A DNA stretch of 64,000 nucleotides from Actinoplanes derwentensis (GTDB lineage Bacteria > Actinomycetota > Actinomycetes > Mycobacteriales > Micromonosporaceae), in assembly GCF_900104725.1 (NCBI RefSeq), contig NZ_LT629758.1, positions 7,650,001-7,714,000 on the forward strand, given 5' to 3'. Below are positions 1 to 8,258 of the stretch, piece by piece. The notes beneath the pieces were generated by a model that made no database searches, had not been told where the DNA came from, and saw only the letters and a program-made list of their open reading frames with translations. The position numbers and the translations under genes were made by a program. Within the stretch, counting starts at the first letter, position 1. The number at the start of each line of letters is the position of its first letter.

Positions 1-2
1 AC

Positions 3-938
3 ACCGCGGTCACCCGCAGCCCGGCCGCCGGTCTCATCCCGGTCGCCATCCACCTCACCGACGGTTTCGCGGCCGCCCGGGGGATCGAGACGCCGGTTCC
101 GGTCTACGCCGGGCGGGACGTGCTCTCCCTGGTCCGTGAGGTCGGCGCCGACACCATCGCGGTCTGCGGCTCGGCCAGCGCCGAACCCGGCGAACTGCGC
201 CGCCTCGCCTGGCAGCTCGAAGGCACCGGCGTGGACCTGGTGGTCGCCCCGCAGCTCACCGACATTGCCGGCCCCCGTGTGCACATCCGCCCGATCGAGG
301 GCCTGCCACTTCTGCACGTCGAGGAGCCGACCCTCTCCGGCCCCGGCTGGCTGATCAAGAACCTGATGGACCGGGCCGCGGCCGCGTTCGGCCTGCTGCT
401 GATCAGCCCGATCCTGGCGGTCATCGCGCTCGGTATCCGGCTCTCCGACCCCGGGCCGGTCTTCTTCCGGCAGACCCGGGTGGGCCACGACGGGCGTACT
501 TTCAAAGTCTGGAAGTTCCGGACGATGTACCAGGACGCCGAAGAGCGCAAGGCCACGCTTGAGGAACTCAACGAGTCCGACGGCATGCTCTTCAAGATGA
601 AGCACGACCCGCGGATCTTCGCCTTCGGGCAGAAACTGCGGGCCACCTCCCTCGATGAGCTGCCCCAGCTGATCAACGTGCTCAAGGGCGAGATGTCGCT
701 GGTCGGTCCCCGCCCGCTGCCCGCGGACGACGGCGACTACCTCGGTGACGTCCGCCGGCGGCTCCTGGTGCGGCCCGGCATCACCGGACTGTGGCAGGTC
801 AGCGGACGATCCGACCTGTCCTGGGACGAGGCGGTCCGGCTGGATCTCTACTACGTGGACAACTGGTCCCTGACGTACGACCTGAGCATCCTGTGGCGCA
901 CCATCTTCGTGGTCTTGAAGCGCAAGGGTGCCTACTGA
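3..938 (+). CDS. Exopolysaccharide sugar-phosphate transferase (polyprenyl glycosylphosphotransferase), 5' end cut off
   Basis: The frame is open from the left edge, so the N-terminus (in this family usually several membrane helices) is missing. The visible part starts in the cytoplasmic linker. Near residue 110 there is one hydrophobic segment (AAFGLLLISPILAVIALG), followed by the bacterial sugar transferase core: FRQTRVGHDGRTF, KVWKFRTM, an SLDELPQL-type block, MSLVGPRPL and RPGITGLWQVSGR. The family transfers a sugar-1-phosphate from a UDP-sugar to undecaprenyl phosphate at the inner face of the membrane and so starts exopolysaccharide units. The sugar cannot be told from sequence. The kinase gene follows after 12 bases. 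The family call is firm. Confidence 0.92.
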   Translation, partial: TAVTRSPAAGLIPVAIHLTDGFAAARGIETPVPVYAGRDVLSLVREVGADTIAVCGSASAEPGELRRLAWQLEGTGVDLVVAPQLTDIAGPRVHIRPIEGLPLLHVEEPTLSGPGWLIKNLMDRAAAAFGLLLISPILAVIALGIRLSDPGPVFFRQTRVGHDGRTFKVWKFRTMYQDAEERKATLEELNESDGMLFKMKHDPRIFAFGQKLRATSLDELPQLINVLKGEMSLVGPRPLPADDGDYLGDVRRRLLVRPGITGLWQVSGRSDLSWDEAVRLDLYYVDNWSLTYDLSILWRTIFVVLKRKGAY

Positions 939-950
939 AGTATCTGTCCC

Positions 951-2141
951 GTGACCGGGCAGATCGGAAGTGTGCTGGCGGTGCTGGCCGTGTTGGCTGC
1001 CCTCGCCGCCGCGGTGGTGGCCGTGCTGCGCCTGCGGGCCCGGCGCGGCATCGCCACCGCCATGCAGCGGGCCACCTACGACGTGCTGCACACCGCCTCG
1101 CTGGCCGCTGAGCCGCTGCGAGCCGGTCTCAGCCCGGCGGCGGCGTCCAAGGCGGTCCGGCATCTGCGGGTGCTGGTCGGGGCGGTCGGGCTGGCGATCG
1201 TCGACGGCGAGCGCTGCCTGGCCTACGACGGTCGCGGCGCCCACCACGAGGACCAGCTGATCGCCGCTGCCCGGCGGGCCGTGGCGACGCAGCGTTCGGT
1301 CGTGCTCAACAGTTCCGAGCTGCCCTGCGATCGGGTCGACTGCGTGGTGCGCGGCGCGGTGGTCGCGCCGATGACCGGGCCGGGCGGGGCCGCGCGGGCC
1401 GCCCTGGTGGCCGTCGGTGACGACCAGCCGGCTCCCGGCCTGGTGCAGGCAACCCTGGAGACGGCTCGCTGGGCCGGTTCGCAGATCGCGCTGGCCGAGC
1501 TGGACTCCTCCCGGGAACGGCTGGCCCGAGCCGAAGTACGGGCGTTACGAGCCCAGATCAGCCCGCACTTCATCTACAACGCGCTGACCGCGATCGCTTC
1601 GTTCGTGCGCACCGACCCGGAACGGGCCCGGGAGCTGATCCTGGAGTTCGCCGAGTTCACCCGCTACTCGTTCCGGGCGCACGGCGAGTTCACCACGCTC
1701 GCCGAGGAACTCCGGTCGATCGACCGCTACCTCACCATCGAACGGGCCCGGTTCGGCGACCGTCTGCAGGTGCGGCTCCAGATCGCCCCCGAGGTGCTGC
1801 CCGTCGGCCTGCCGTTCCTGTGCCTGCAGCCGCTGGTGGAGAACGCGGTGCGGCACGGCCTGTCCCGCAAGCCCGGCGTCGGTATGGTGAGCATCGAAGC
1901 CCGTGATGCCGGAGCGGAGTGCCACATCACGGTGGAGGACGACGGGGTCGGCATGGATCCCGCGCTGTTCGGAGCCCCCTTGGAGACTGAGGACGGCGAA
2001 CATGTCGGCCTGGTCAATGTGGACGAGCGATTGCGGGCGGTGTTCGGCGATCATCACGGGCTGGTGGTGGAGACCGCGCCCGGCGCGGGGACGAAAGTGA
2101 GCATGCGGGTGCCGAAGTTCCATCCCCAGGTGCGGGCATGA
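951..2141 (+). CDS. LytS/YehU-type sensor histidine kinase
   Basis: 396 residues from a GTG start 12 bases after the sugar transferase. One N-terminal membrane helix (about residues 5-27) precedes a GAF-like region. Then comes the His_kinase (5TM-5TMR_LYT/LytS) signature AQISPHFIYNALTAI, with His206 as the likely phospho-acceptor, and a HATPase_c domain with N-box VENAVRHGL and G-box DDGVGMD. This architecture is typical of kinases paired with LytTR regulators, and exactly such a regulator follows with a 4-base ATGA overlap. The signal sensed is unknown. Position behind the polysaccharide gene suggests a cell-envelope role, which is inference. Confidence 0.9.
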   Translation: MTGQIGSVLAVLAVLAALAAAVVAVLRLRARRGIATAMQRATYDVLHTASLAAEPLRAGLSPAAASKAVRHLRVLVGAVGLAIVDGERCLAYDGRGAHHEDQLIAAARRAVATQRSVVLNSSELPCDRVDCVVRGAVVAPMTGPGGAARAALVAVGDDQPAPGLVQATLETARWAGSQIALAELDSSRERLARAEVRALRAQISPHFIYNALTAIASFVRTDPERARELILEFAEFTRYSFRAHGEFTTLAEELRSIDRYLTIERARFGDRLQVRLQIAPEVLPVGLPFLCLQPLVENAVRHGLSRKPGVGMVSIEARDAGAECHITVEDDGVGMDPALFGAPLETEDGEHVGLVNVDERLRAVFGDHHGLVVETAPGAGTKVSMRVPKFHPQVRA

Positions 2142-2869
2142 GCCTTGTCGTGCTCGCTGTCGACGACGAGCCCCCGGCTTTGGACGAGCTGGCCTATCTG
2201 CTGAACGCGGACGGCCGGGTCGCCCACGTGCACCGGGCCGGCGACGCCACCGAGGCGCTGCGGGTGCTGCGGGACACCGAGGTCGACGCGGTGTTCCTGG
2301 ACATCCGGATGCCCGGCCTGGACGGGATGGAACTGGCCCGGATACTGCGCCGGTTCGCCCAGCCGCCCGCGATCGTGTTCGTGACCGCCTACGACGACGG
2401 TGCGGTCGACGCCTTCGACCTGGGCGTCACCGACTACGTGCGCAAGCCGGTCCGCGCCGAACGCCTCGGCGAGTCGCTGCGCCGGGTGGCCGGGCTGCGG
2501 GCGGTGCCGTCCCCACCGCAGGACGAGCCGGCCATCCCGGTCGAGCTGGCCGGCACCACCCGGATGCTGCCCCGTTCGTCGGTGCGGTGGGTCGAGGCGC
2601 AGGGCGACTACGCACGGTTACACATCGGAGAGACTTCCCATCTGGTACGGGTATCGCTGGCCACCCTGGCCGAACGCTGGGCCAACGCCGGTTTCGTTCG
2701 CATCCACCGCTCCTACCTGGTCCAGTTGCGCCTGGTGACCGAGCTGCGCCTGACCGGCTCCGGTTACGTGGTGGCAGTGGACGGTGTGGAACTCCCGGTA
2801 AGCCGCCGCCACACCCGAGAGCTGAAGGACCGCCTGATCCGAGCCGCCAAACACGACTGGACCCGCTGA
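2138..2869 (+). CDS. LytTR-family response regulator
   Basis: 243 residues. The N-terminal receiver domain has acidic residues near positions 9-11 (VDDE), phospho-acceptor Asp55 in AVFLDIRMPG, the conserved Thr in VTAYDD and Lys in YVRKP. The C-terminal LytTR DNA-binding domain covers about residues 135-235 (RWVEAQGDYARLH, RIHRSYLV, PVSRRHTRELK). The start overlaps the kinase stop (ATGA), so the two are translationally coupled and form one two-component system. Regulators of this class bind direct repeats upstream of envelope or surface genes; the targets here are unknown. Confidence 0.92.
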   Translation: MSLVVLAVDDEPPALDELAYLLNADGRVAHVHRAGDATEALRVLRDTEVDAVFLDIRMPGLDGMELARILRRFAQPPAIVFVTAYDDGAVDAFDLGVTDYVRKPVRAERLGESLRRVAGLRAVPSPPQDEPAIPVELAGTTRMLPRSSVRWVEAQGDYARLHIGETSHLVRVSLATLAERWANAGFVRIHRSYLVQLRLVTELRLTGSGYVVAVDGVELPVSRRHTRELKDRLIRAAKHDWTR

Positions 2870-2879
2870 ATCCACATAC

Positions 2880-2920
2880 TTATCCACAGCCCCACAGGCT
2901 TCTCCACAGGGTTATCCACA
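2880..2920 (+). promoter_or_regulatory. Cluster of DnaA-box-like sequences
   Basis: Two perfect copies of TTATCCACA lie at 2880-2888 and 2912-2920, 32 bases apart. Partial copies are near 2871 (TCCACATAC), 2901 (TCTCCACAG) and 2936 (TTGTGCACA). TTATCCACA is the consensus DnaA box. No dnaA, dnaN or rep gene is adjacent, so this is more likely a titration or regulatory site, or chance, than an origin. Confidence 0.45.
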
Positions 2921-2993
2921 GGCTGACCGGTCCGTTGTGCACAGCCCGCCGAGTTGGATCACTGATCGTGTCGCCATGAACTCGCTGGGTGAA

Positions 2994-3031
2994 CACGGGG
3001 GTCCCCGGTCTTCCGACCGGGGACCCCCGTG
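2994..3031 (-). terminator. Strong hairpin terminator downstream of tRNA-Ser
   Basis: A perfect 17-bp GC-rich stem (CACGGGGGTCCCCGGTC) with a TTCC loop. It lies 20 bases past the 3' end of the leftward tRNA-Ser and may also stop rightward transcription from the two-component operon. Confidence 0.75.
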
Positions 3032-3050
3032 TTCGCGCTGCTGGATGGTG

Positions 3051-3135
3051 CGGAGGACGTGGGATTCGAACCCACGATGAGTTTCCCCATACCGGTTTTC
3101 AAGACCGGCGCCATCGGCCACTAGGCGAGTCCTCC
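3051..3135 (-). tRNA. tRNA-Ser(UGA)
   Basis: On the minus strand the sequence folds as a class II tRNA: acceptor GGAGGAC/GTCCTCC, anticodon loop CTTGAAA with anticodon TGA, a long variable arm (TATGGGGAAACTCATC) and T-arm GGGTTCGAATCCC. Discriminator G. The 3' CCA is not encoded. Confidence 0.95.
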
Positions 3136-3202
3136 CGTGGTGCCGCTCTAGTCTGCCACCCGCGTCTGGAACTTGTCGTACCGGTGGGGCAGAGTCGGCC
3201 GT

Positions 3203-4165
3203 ATGCGCGCGATCGTTATCGAGAACAAGCAGCTCGCCTGGGTTGAGGTGGCCGATCCGGAGGTTCGGGGCGGTGAGGTGATCGTCGACGTCACGGCGTC
3301 GGCGGTGAACCGGGCCGATGTCCTGCAGCGGCAGGGGTTCTATCCGCCGCCGGTGGGGGCGCCGGCCTATCCGGGGCTGGAGTGTTCCGGGGTGATCAGC
3401 GCGGTCGGGCCCGGCGTGACCGGGTTCCACCTGGGTGAGCGGGTCTGTGCGCTGCTGGCCGGTGGTGGTTATGCCGAGCGGGTTTCGGTGCCGGTGGGGC
3501 AGCTGCTGCCGATTCCGGCGGGGTTGTCGCTGGTCGAGGCGGCGACGTTACCGGAGGTGGCCTGCACCGTGTGGTCCAACGTGGTGGACCGGGACCGGCT
3601 GCGGCCGGGGGAGACGTTGCTGGTGCACGGTGGCGGCAGTGGGATCGGCACGTTCGCGGTCCAGTTGGGGGCGGCGATGGGTGCGAAGGTCCTGGTGACC
3701 GCGCGGGCGGAGAAGCATGAGCGGTTACGTGCGCTGGGTGCCGAGCTGACGATCGACTACCAGAGCGACGATTTTGTACGGGCGGTGCTCGCCCACACCG
3801 GCGATCGGGGCGCCGATGTGATCCTGGACATCATCGGTGCGAAGTACCTGGCCCGGAACGTGGCGGCGCTGGCACTCGACGGCCGGATCACGGTCATCGG
3901 CATGCAGGGCGGCGTGTCGGCCGAGTTGGATCTGAGCCGGTTGATGGCCAAGCGGGGCCGGGTGTCGGCGACGTCGTTGCGGGCGCGGCCGGCGGCGGAC
4001 AAGGCGCGGATCGTGGCGGGTGTCCGTGATCAGGTGTGGCCGCTGGTGGCCGCGGGACTGGTGCGGCCGGTCATCCATCGCACGTTCCCGTTGGCTCAGG
4101 CGGCGGCCGCGCAGGCCCTGATGGAGTCGGGTGATCACTTCGGAAAGATCGTCCTTCAGCGCTGA
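3203..4165 (+). CDS. NAD(P)H:quinone oxidoreductase, zinc-independent MDR family
   Basis: 320 residues from ATG 3203; a slightly longer frame from 3173 has no better start. The N-terminal GroES-like half carries VTASAVNRADVLQRQG and YPGLECSG. The Rossmann half carries the nucleotide-binding stretch LLVHGGGSGIGTFAVQL and a C-terminal FPLAQAAAAQALMESG block typical of the quinone oxidoreductase/PIG3 group. Zinc-binding cysteines are absent. The enzyme is expected to reduce quinones or enones with NADPH in the cytoplasm. It stands alone, between the leftward tRNA and an unrelated membrane-protein gene. Confidence 0.9.
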   Translation: MRAIVIENKQLAWVEVADPEVRGGEVIVDVTASAVNRADVLQRQGFYPPPVGAPAYPGLECSGVISAVGPGVTGFHLGERVCALLAGGGYAERVSVPVGQLLPIPAGLSLVEAATLPEVACTVWSNVVDRDRLRPGETLLVHGGGSGIGTFAVQLGAAMGAKVLVTARAEKHERLRALGAELTIDYQSDDFVRAVLAHTGDRGADVILDIIGAKYLARNVAALALDGRITVIGMQGGVSAELDLSRLMAKRGRVSATSLRARPAADKARIVAGVRDQVWPLVAAGLVRPVIHRTFPLAQAAAAQALMESGDHFGKIVLQR

Positions 4166-4312
4166 TCACACCTTCGAGTGAACCGTTACCAAGTGTTATG
4201 ACCGATAAAGTCGAATATGCGGCGAGTCGCGGCCCTGTTCGGTCGTGTCGAACTCAGCATGGACGGACACCGCGTCCGCCTCGGGCGTGGTTGCCGATCG
4301 CTGGGGGACTCC

Positions 4313-4996
4313 GTGACGTACGCACCGCACCGCTCCGACACCGCCCGGGACGAGTCCTCCCGGGCGGGACGCTCGCGGCGGGAGCCCGCCCGGCACGCAC
4401 CTCCGCGGCGAACACGCCCCGACCGGTACGACGAGGGGCGGACGCGCCCAGACTGGTACGACGACGAGGAGTCGAACGCCCTGCGGCGGCGAGCGCGGAG
4501 CTGGGTCGCCGGCGGTGTGCTCGCCTCGGCCGGGCTGGTCGCCTTCGGCGCGTGGGCGGTGGTGACCACACCGCCGCCGGCGTCGATGATCGCGGTGGCG
4601 CCGGACGATTCCCCGGGCGGTGGATTCGACGTGGACGTGACCGGTGTGCGTTGTGGGGTGCCTTCGGTCGGCCCGAGTGGTATGGAGCAAGAAGCCGCCG
4701 GGCAATTCTGTCTGCTCGATGTGAAAGTGACCAACAACGGCCGGGAACCGGTGTTGTTCGACAGCGCCGCACAACGTGTCCGGGACGACGACGGCGTAGC
4801 CTACGCCGTCGCGGAACAGGCTGCGGTATTTCTGAACGATCGCGGTTCCACGCTGCTCAACGAGATTCAGCCGGGCGAGACGGTGGCTGGCGTGCTGCCC
4901 TTCGACATGCCCTTCGGTGCACGTCCGAGCGACGCCGAACTGGGTGACGGAGCTACCACTACCGGAGTACGGGTGAATCTGCCGGATCCGTGCTGA
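4313..4996 (+). CDS. Single-pass membrane protein with DUF4352-like extracellular domain
   Basis: GTG 4313 is preferred because GGGGG lies 6 bases upstream. An in-frame ATG at 4217 would add 32 residues that do not resemble the rest. The first ~60 residues are charged (many Arg/Asp). One membrane helix follows (WVAGGVLASAGLVAFGAWAVV), then an extracellular beta-rich region with VTNNGREPVLFDSAAQRV and EIQPGETVAGVLPFDMP, which matches the DUF4352/telokin-like pattern found in many actinobacterial surface proteins. Two Cys (in GVRCG and FCLLD) could form a disulfide. Function unknown. Confidence 0.72.
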   Translation: MTYAPHRSDTARDESSRAGRSRREPARHAPPRRTRPDRYDEGRTRPDWYDDEESNALRRRARSWVAGGVLASAGLVAFGAWAVVTTPPPASMIAVAPDDSPGGGFDVDVTGVRCGVPSVGPSGMEQEAAGQFCLLDVKVTNNGREPVLFDSAAQRVRDDDGVAYAVAEQAAVFLNDRGSTLLNEIQPGETVAGVLPFDMPFGARPSDAELGDGATTTGVRVNLPDPC

Positions 4997-5205
4997 ACGC
5001 GGTGTTTACCGGTTCGTGATCGGGGATCAATTATGTGAATCGCACCCCGGCGGATTCGATGTTGTGTTGGCATGGTCCACGGAATAAGCACGGTTGTCCG
5101 GGTTCTCATTGCCGCCTTCAACGGCGGCCTAAACGTGACCAGCTCCACCGGTGACGTGAGGATGAGATTCGCGCGAGTGCCCCGGGCCTATTTCGGAGGC
5201 AAACA

Positions 5206-6303
5206 CTGCACGGTTCGTCCACCCGCCGGGTGCTGACCGTCGGCGCGCTCGCGCTGGCCGTCATCACGCCGGCGCTAGACCCGGTCGAGCACGACGCTGT
5301 CATGACGCCGATGGCCCTGCCGGTGACACCGGAACTCGCGGATCAACCGTTGGCTGCGGAGATCGAGAAGCCGCCGCCCCTGGGGGCGCGGTCCTTGCGG
5401 CAGCGGCTCCAGGAGTTCCAGTTCGACGCCGGTATCGACCCGGCCACGCTGGTCGCCGGCTTGCGGAGCCGCCAGAGCACGGTGGAGCGCGCCTCACGAG
5501 CGATGCCCCGCCGGTCCCTGGTCCTGCGGCCGGTGCCGCCCACATTGCGGCACATACGGAGCGACCCGGGCGAAGCGGATCGCCCTCTGCCGGGCACCGC
5601 TGAGCCCCCGGCGAGCCGGACGGCTGACCGCCCGGAGACTCGGGCGGCTGGAAGTCCGGATACCTGGGCGGCTGGAAGTCCGAATAGCCGGGCGGCTGGA
5701 CGTTCCGGGGTTCGGGCAGCTGAACGTCGCTCGGCGCGGAGGGCCGAGCGGCAGGAGAGGCGTGCGGCCGAGCGTGTGATAGCGCGGAGTGCCGAGCGGT
5801 TCGCTGAGCGTCCGGACATCCGGGGACAGCGGCCCGAACGTGCCGCACGGGTGGCCCGGTCGGCCCGGAAGAGCGTCGCGGTACGCCGCGAGTGGACGTC
5901 CTTCGCGGGGCGCGGGCAGTCGCGGAAGGTGACTCGGGGTTCGGAGACCCGGATCCGGGAGATGCGCGGCCGGGACATGCGGGCGGTCATCGCGTACGCC
6001 AGGTCGCAGGTAGGCAAGCGGTATGTCCGTGGCGGTGCCGGGCCGGGCGGCTTCGACTGCTCGGGTCTGACCAAGCGTGCGTTCGCCAAGGCCGGTCTCC
6101 GCCTGCCGCACTCGTCCGGGGGTCAGGCCCGCCGGGCGCGGGCGGTGTCGCGTTCCTCGGCCCTGCCCGGTGACCTGGTGGTGGGCCGCGGTCACGTGGG
6201 CATCTACATGGGCAAGGGGATGATGATCGACGCGGGCAACAGTCGCACCGGTGTGGTCTACCGCAAGGTCTACGACGGGCTGTCGGTGTCGCGGCTGGGT
6301 TGA
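5206..6303 (+). CDS. Secreted NlpC/P60 peptidase (peptidoglycan hydrolase)
   Basis: The C-terminal ~110 residues are an NlpC/P60 domain: FDCSGLTKRAF with the catalytic Cys, GDLVVGRGHVGIY with the catalytic His, and DAGNSRTGVV. These enzymes cut D-Glu-diaminopimelate bonds in cell-wall peptides outside the cell. Residues ~30-230 are a low-complexity Arg/Ala/Glu-rich linker (repeats of RAAG/RAAER). The start is unusual: GGAGG (5195-5199) lies 6 bases before CTG 5206, which gives a signal peptide with a basic n-region (HGSSTRRVLTVGALALAVI). The next standard start, GTG 5230, has no ribosome site and would lose the basic residues. Confidence 0.82.
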   Translation: MHGSSTRRVLTVGALALAVITPALDPVEHDAVMTPMALPVTPELADQPLAAEIEKPPPLGARSLRQRLQEFQFDAGIDPATLVAGLRSRQSTVERASRAMPRRSLVLRPVPPTLRHIRSDPGEADRPLPGTAEPPASRTADRPETRAAGSPDTWAAGSPNSRAAGRSGVRAAERRSARRAERQERRAAERVIARSAERFAERPDIRGQRPERAARVARSARKSVAVRREWTSFAGRGQSRKVTRGSETRIREMRGRDMRAVIAYARSQVGKRYVRGGAGPGGFDCSGLTKRAFAKAGLRLPHSSGGQARRARAVSRSSALPGDLVVGRGHVGIYMGKGMMIDAGNSRTGVVYRKVYDGLSVSRLG

Positions 6304-6308
6304 TCTTC

Positions 6309-6342
6309 ACCAAGCGGCCGGGCCTACCAAGCGGCCGGGCCT
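6309..6342. repeat. 17-bp tandem duplication after the NlpC/P60 gene
   Basis: ACCAAGCGGCCGGGCCT occurs twice in a row right after the stop codon. The rest of the 6304-6657 gap shows no convincing gene, only weak frames with no ribosome site. Confidence 0.7.
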
Positions 6343-6657
6343 CACCACGGGGAGCGGAAACAGGTCCGGACAGCAGTCAGCACCCGCCGAATCCGACGGG
6401 TGCCGACTAGCTGACCACCGTGCCATACGGCAGCCGATCACGACCAGGCGCAGGGATCTGTGCCGCGCACACCCGGTCGGATGTCTGACAGAAGCATTAC
6501 CGATGCGGGCCGATCTCATGCGCACCGCCTGTGCGTTTACCCGATCGTGTGACGGCGTGTGGCAATCCGGACGAAGGGTGCTCGACATGTTGAACGGTTA
6601 GTCTCTGCTCACCGTGGGAAAACGTGATCAGTTGAAAACCACGTCGGAGGCCCCACC

Positions 6658-7188
6658 ATGAGTCTTGACCGCGCCCTGGCGCCCGATCCGTACGATCTCC
6701 TGCCGCAGGTCCCGGCTTTCACCGTGACCAGCGCGGACGTCACGGACGGGCAGCCCCTGGACGATCTCTTCGTGCACACCAGCGTGGGCGGGAAGAACCT
6801 GTCGCCGCAGCTGTCCTGGTCGGGCTTCCCGGCCGGGACGCGCGGCTTCGTGGTCACCTGCTTCGACCCGGACGCGCCGACCGGCAGTGGTTTCTGGCAC
6901 TGGGTGCTGGTCAATCTGCCGGCTTCGGTCACCGACCTGGCCCGCGGGATCGCCCCGCTGCCGGACGGCGCGTTCTGCGTCCGCAACGACTACGGCGACC
7001 GGGACTACGGTGGTTCGGCCCCGCCGCCCGGCGACCGGGCGCACCGCTACGTCTTCGCGGTCCACGCGATCGACGTCGACGGGCTCGAGGTGACTCCGGA
7101 CGCCTCCCCGGCGTATGTCGGGTTCAACCTCGCGTTCCACACCCTGGCCCGGGCCACGATCCGCCCGACCTACCAGGTTCGCGGCTGA
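6658..7188 (+). CDS. PEBP/YbhB-YbcL family protein (Raf-kinase-inhibitor-like)
   Basis: 176 residues, ATG preceded by GGAGG. Family motifs are clear: SPQLSWSGFPAGTRGFVVTCFDPDAP contains the DPDAP ligand-site block, then FWHWVLVNLP, and a GGSAPPPGDRAHRYVFAVHAID stretch with the conserved PP..HRY. Bacterial members are small cytoplasmic or secreted phosphate- or lipid-ligand binding proteins whose cell role is poorly known. No signal peptide is visible. Stand-alone gene. Confidence 0.92.
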   Translation: MSLDRALAPDPYDLLPQVPAFTVTSADVTDGQPLDDLFVHTSVGGKNLSPQLSWSGFPAGTRGFVVTCFDPDAPTGSGFWHWVLVNLPASVTDLARGIAPLPDGAFCVRNDYGDRDYGGSAPPPGDRAHRYVFAVHAIDVDGLEVTPDASPAYVGFNLAFHTLARATIRPTYQVRG

Positions 7189-7227
7189 CCTTCGGATACA
7201 AAGTGGCTGACTTTCGGACATGAAAGA

Positions 7228-7251
7228 GGCCGCCGACACCGGTCGGCGGCC
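7228..7251 (-). terminator. Hairpin terminator between convergent genes
   Basis: A 10-bp stem (GGCCGCCGAC/GTCGGCGGCC) with a 4-base loop. On the minus strand it is followed by TCTTTCA. It serves the leftward methyltransferase and possibly both genes. Confidence 0.65.
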
Positions 7252-7267
7252 TTCATCCGGGAGAACG

Positions 7268-7981
7268 TCAGTCGGGAACGCGGGCCACGCAGAAGACCGA
7301 CTGGCCGAACGGCGGCCGGAAGACCTTCTCGGCGGTCTTGGTCACCGGCAGCACCACGCTGTCGTAGATCTTGACCATCGGCCCCTCTTTCGGAGCCAGC
7401 TTGAAGATGCTGGTGGCGGTGTAGTAGCCGAGAAGGCCCAGCGCGTTCGCGTAGTGCAGCTTCTCGATCTCCAGCCCGGCCTCGGTGAAGGCGGCGCCAA
7501 GCGTCTTCTTGGTGTAGCGGCGGATGTGCCCGGTCGCGATGTCGACCTGGCTCATCGCGAACATGAACGCCGGCACGATGATGATCACCTTGCCGCCCGG
7601 GCGGACCAGTTCCTTCATACTGCGGAGCGCGCCCACGTGGTCCTCGATGTGTTCGAGCACGTTGTAGGAGACGGCGGCGCTGTACTCGGAGTTCGCGTCA
7701 TCGGCCGGCAGCAGCATCTGCCGCACGGTGATGTTCGAGTACTCGTCCATCCGCTCCTTGAGCAGGACGAGCCGGTCCGGGTCGGCCTCGGTCGCGGTGA
7801 ACTTCGGCAGATGCTCCGCCCACTCGATCGCGTAGTCCCCGAGACCGCTACCGATCTCGATGGGGTTGTCTCCGAGGTACGGGAGAGCGAGCTCGACGAA
7901 CCACCTGCGGTGATTGACCGCGGTAGCTAGGCCTTCGAGCACTTCAGACTGGATCCGCTGGTCTCCAGTGATGTCTGCCAT
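7268..7981 (-). CDS. Class I SAM-dependent methyltransferase
   Basis: 237 residues from ATG 7981, preceded by GAGG at suitable distance; an upstream GTG would add 20 weak residues. The SAM site reads IEIGSGLGDYAIEW (motif I), ATEADPDRL (motif II acidic residue) and VSYNVLEHIEDHVGALRSMKELVRPGG (motifs IV-V). The C-terminal half has a hydrophobic patch (LGLLGYYTATSIF). This resembles Methyltransf_11/23 enzymes found next to glycosyltransferases; the substrate is unknown. It is divergent from the GT-C-like membrane protein, and the pair may act on the same glycolipid or polysaccharide (inference). Confidence 0.85.
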   Translation of the reverse strand: MADITGDQRIQSEVLEGLATAVNHRRWFVELALPYLGDNPIEIGSGLGDYAIEWAEHLPKFTATEADPDRLVLLKERMDEYSNITVRQMLLPADDANSEYSAAVSYNVLEHIEDHVGALRSMKELVRPGGKVIIIVPAFMFAMSQVDIATGHIRRYTKKTLGAAFTEAGLEIEKLHYANALGLLGYYTATSIFKLAPKEGPMVKIYDSVVLPVTKTAEKVFRPPFGQSVFCVARVPD

Positions 7982-8258
7982 AGGTGAGGTTCCCTCATCT
8001 TGCCGATCTGAGCTGACAGCGGGACCGCTGAAGTTAACCATCTGAAGCGCCTATCCGAAAGTTGAGTGCTCGGCGCCACTGATTTTTTGGCCTGATTGAG
8101 ACATAGGTGATGCGGCACTCGGATGGGTTACCCCATCCGATGTCCACAGAGTGGACCCCGCGTTGGACACGCGGAAAACACGCGTACATATCGGCTCTAT
8201 CACGTGTGGGCCGCACACCGGTGGCTTCTTGGAATCCTCGGTTAGGCTCGCCGATGCT

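Noticed and set aside
2880..2920. Chromosomal origin (oriC)
   Set aside because: Only two perfect boxes, and none of dnaA, dnaN, recF, rpmH is adjacent.
5000..5205. c-di-AMP (ydaO-type) riboswitch before the NlpC/P60 gene
   Set aside because: Such riboswitches are common there in actinobacteria, but I could not find the conserved core.
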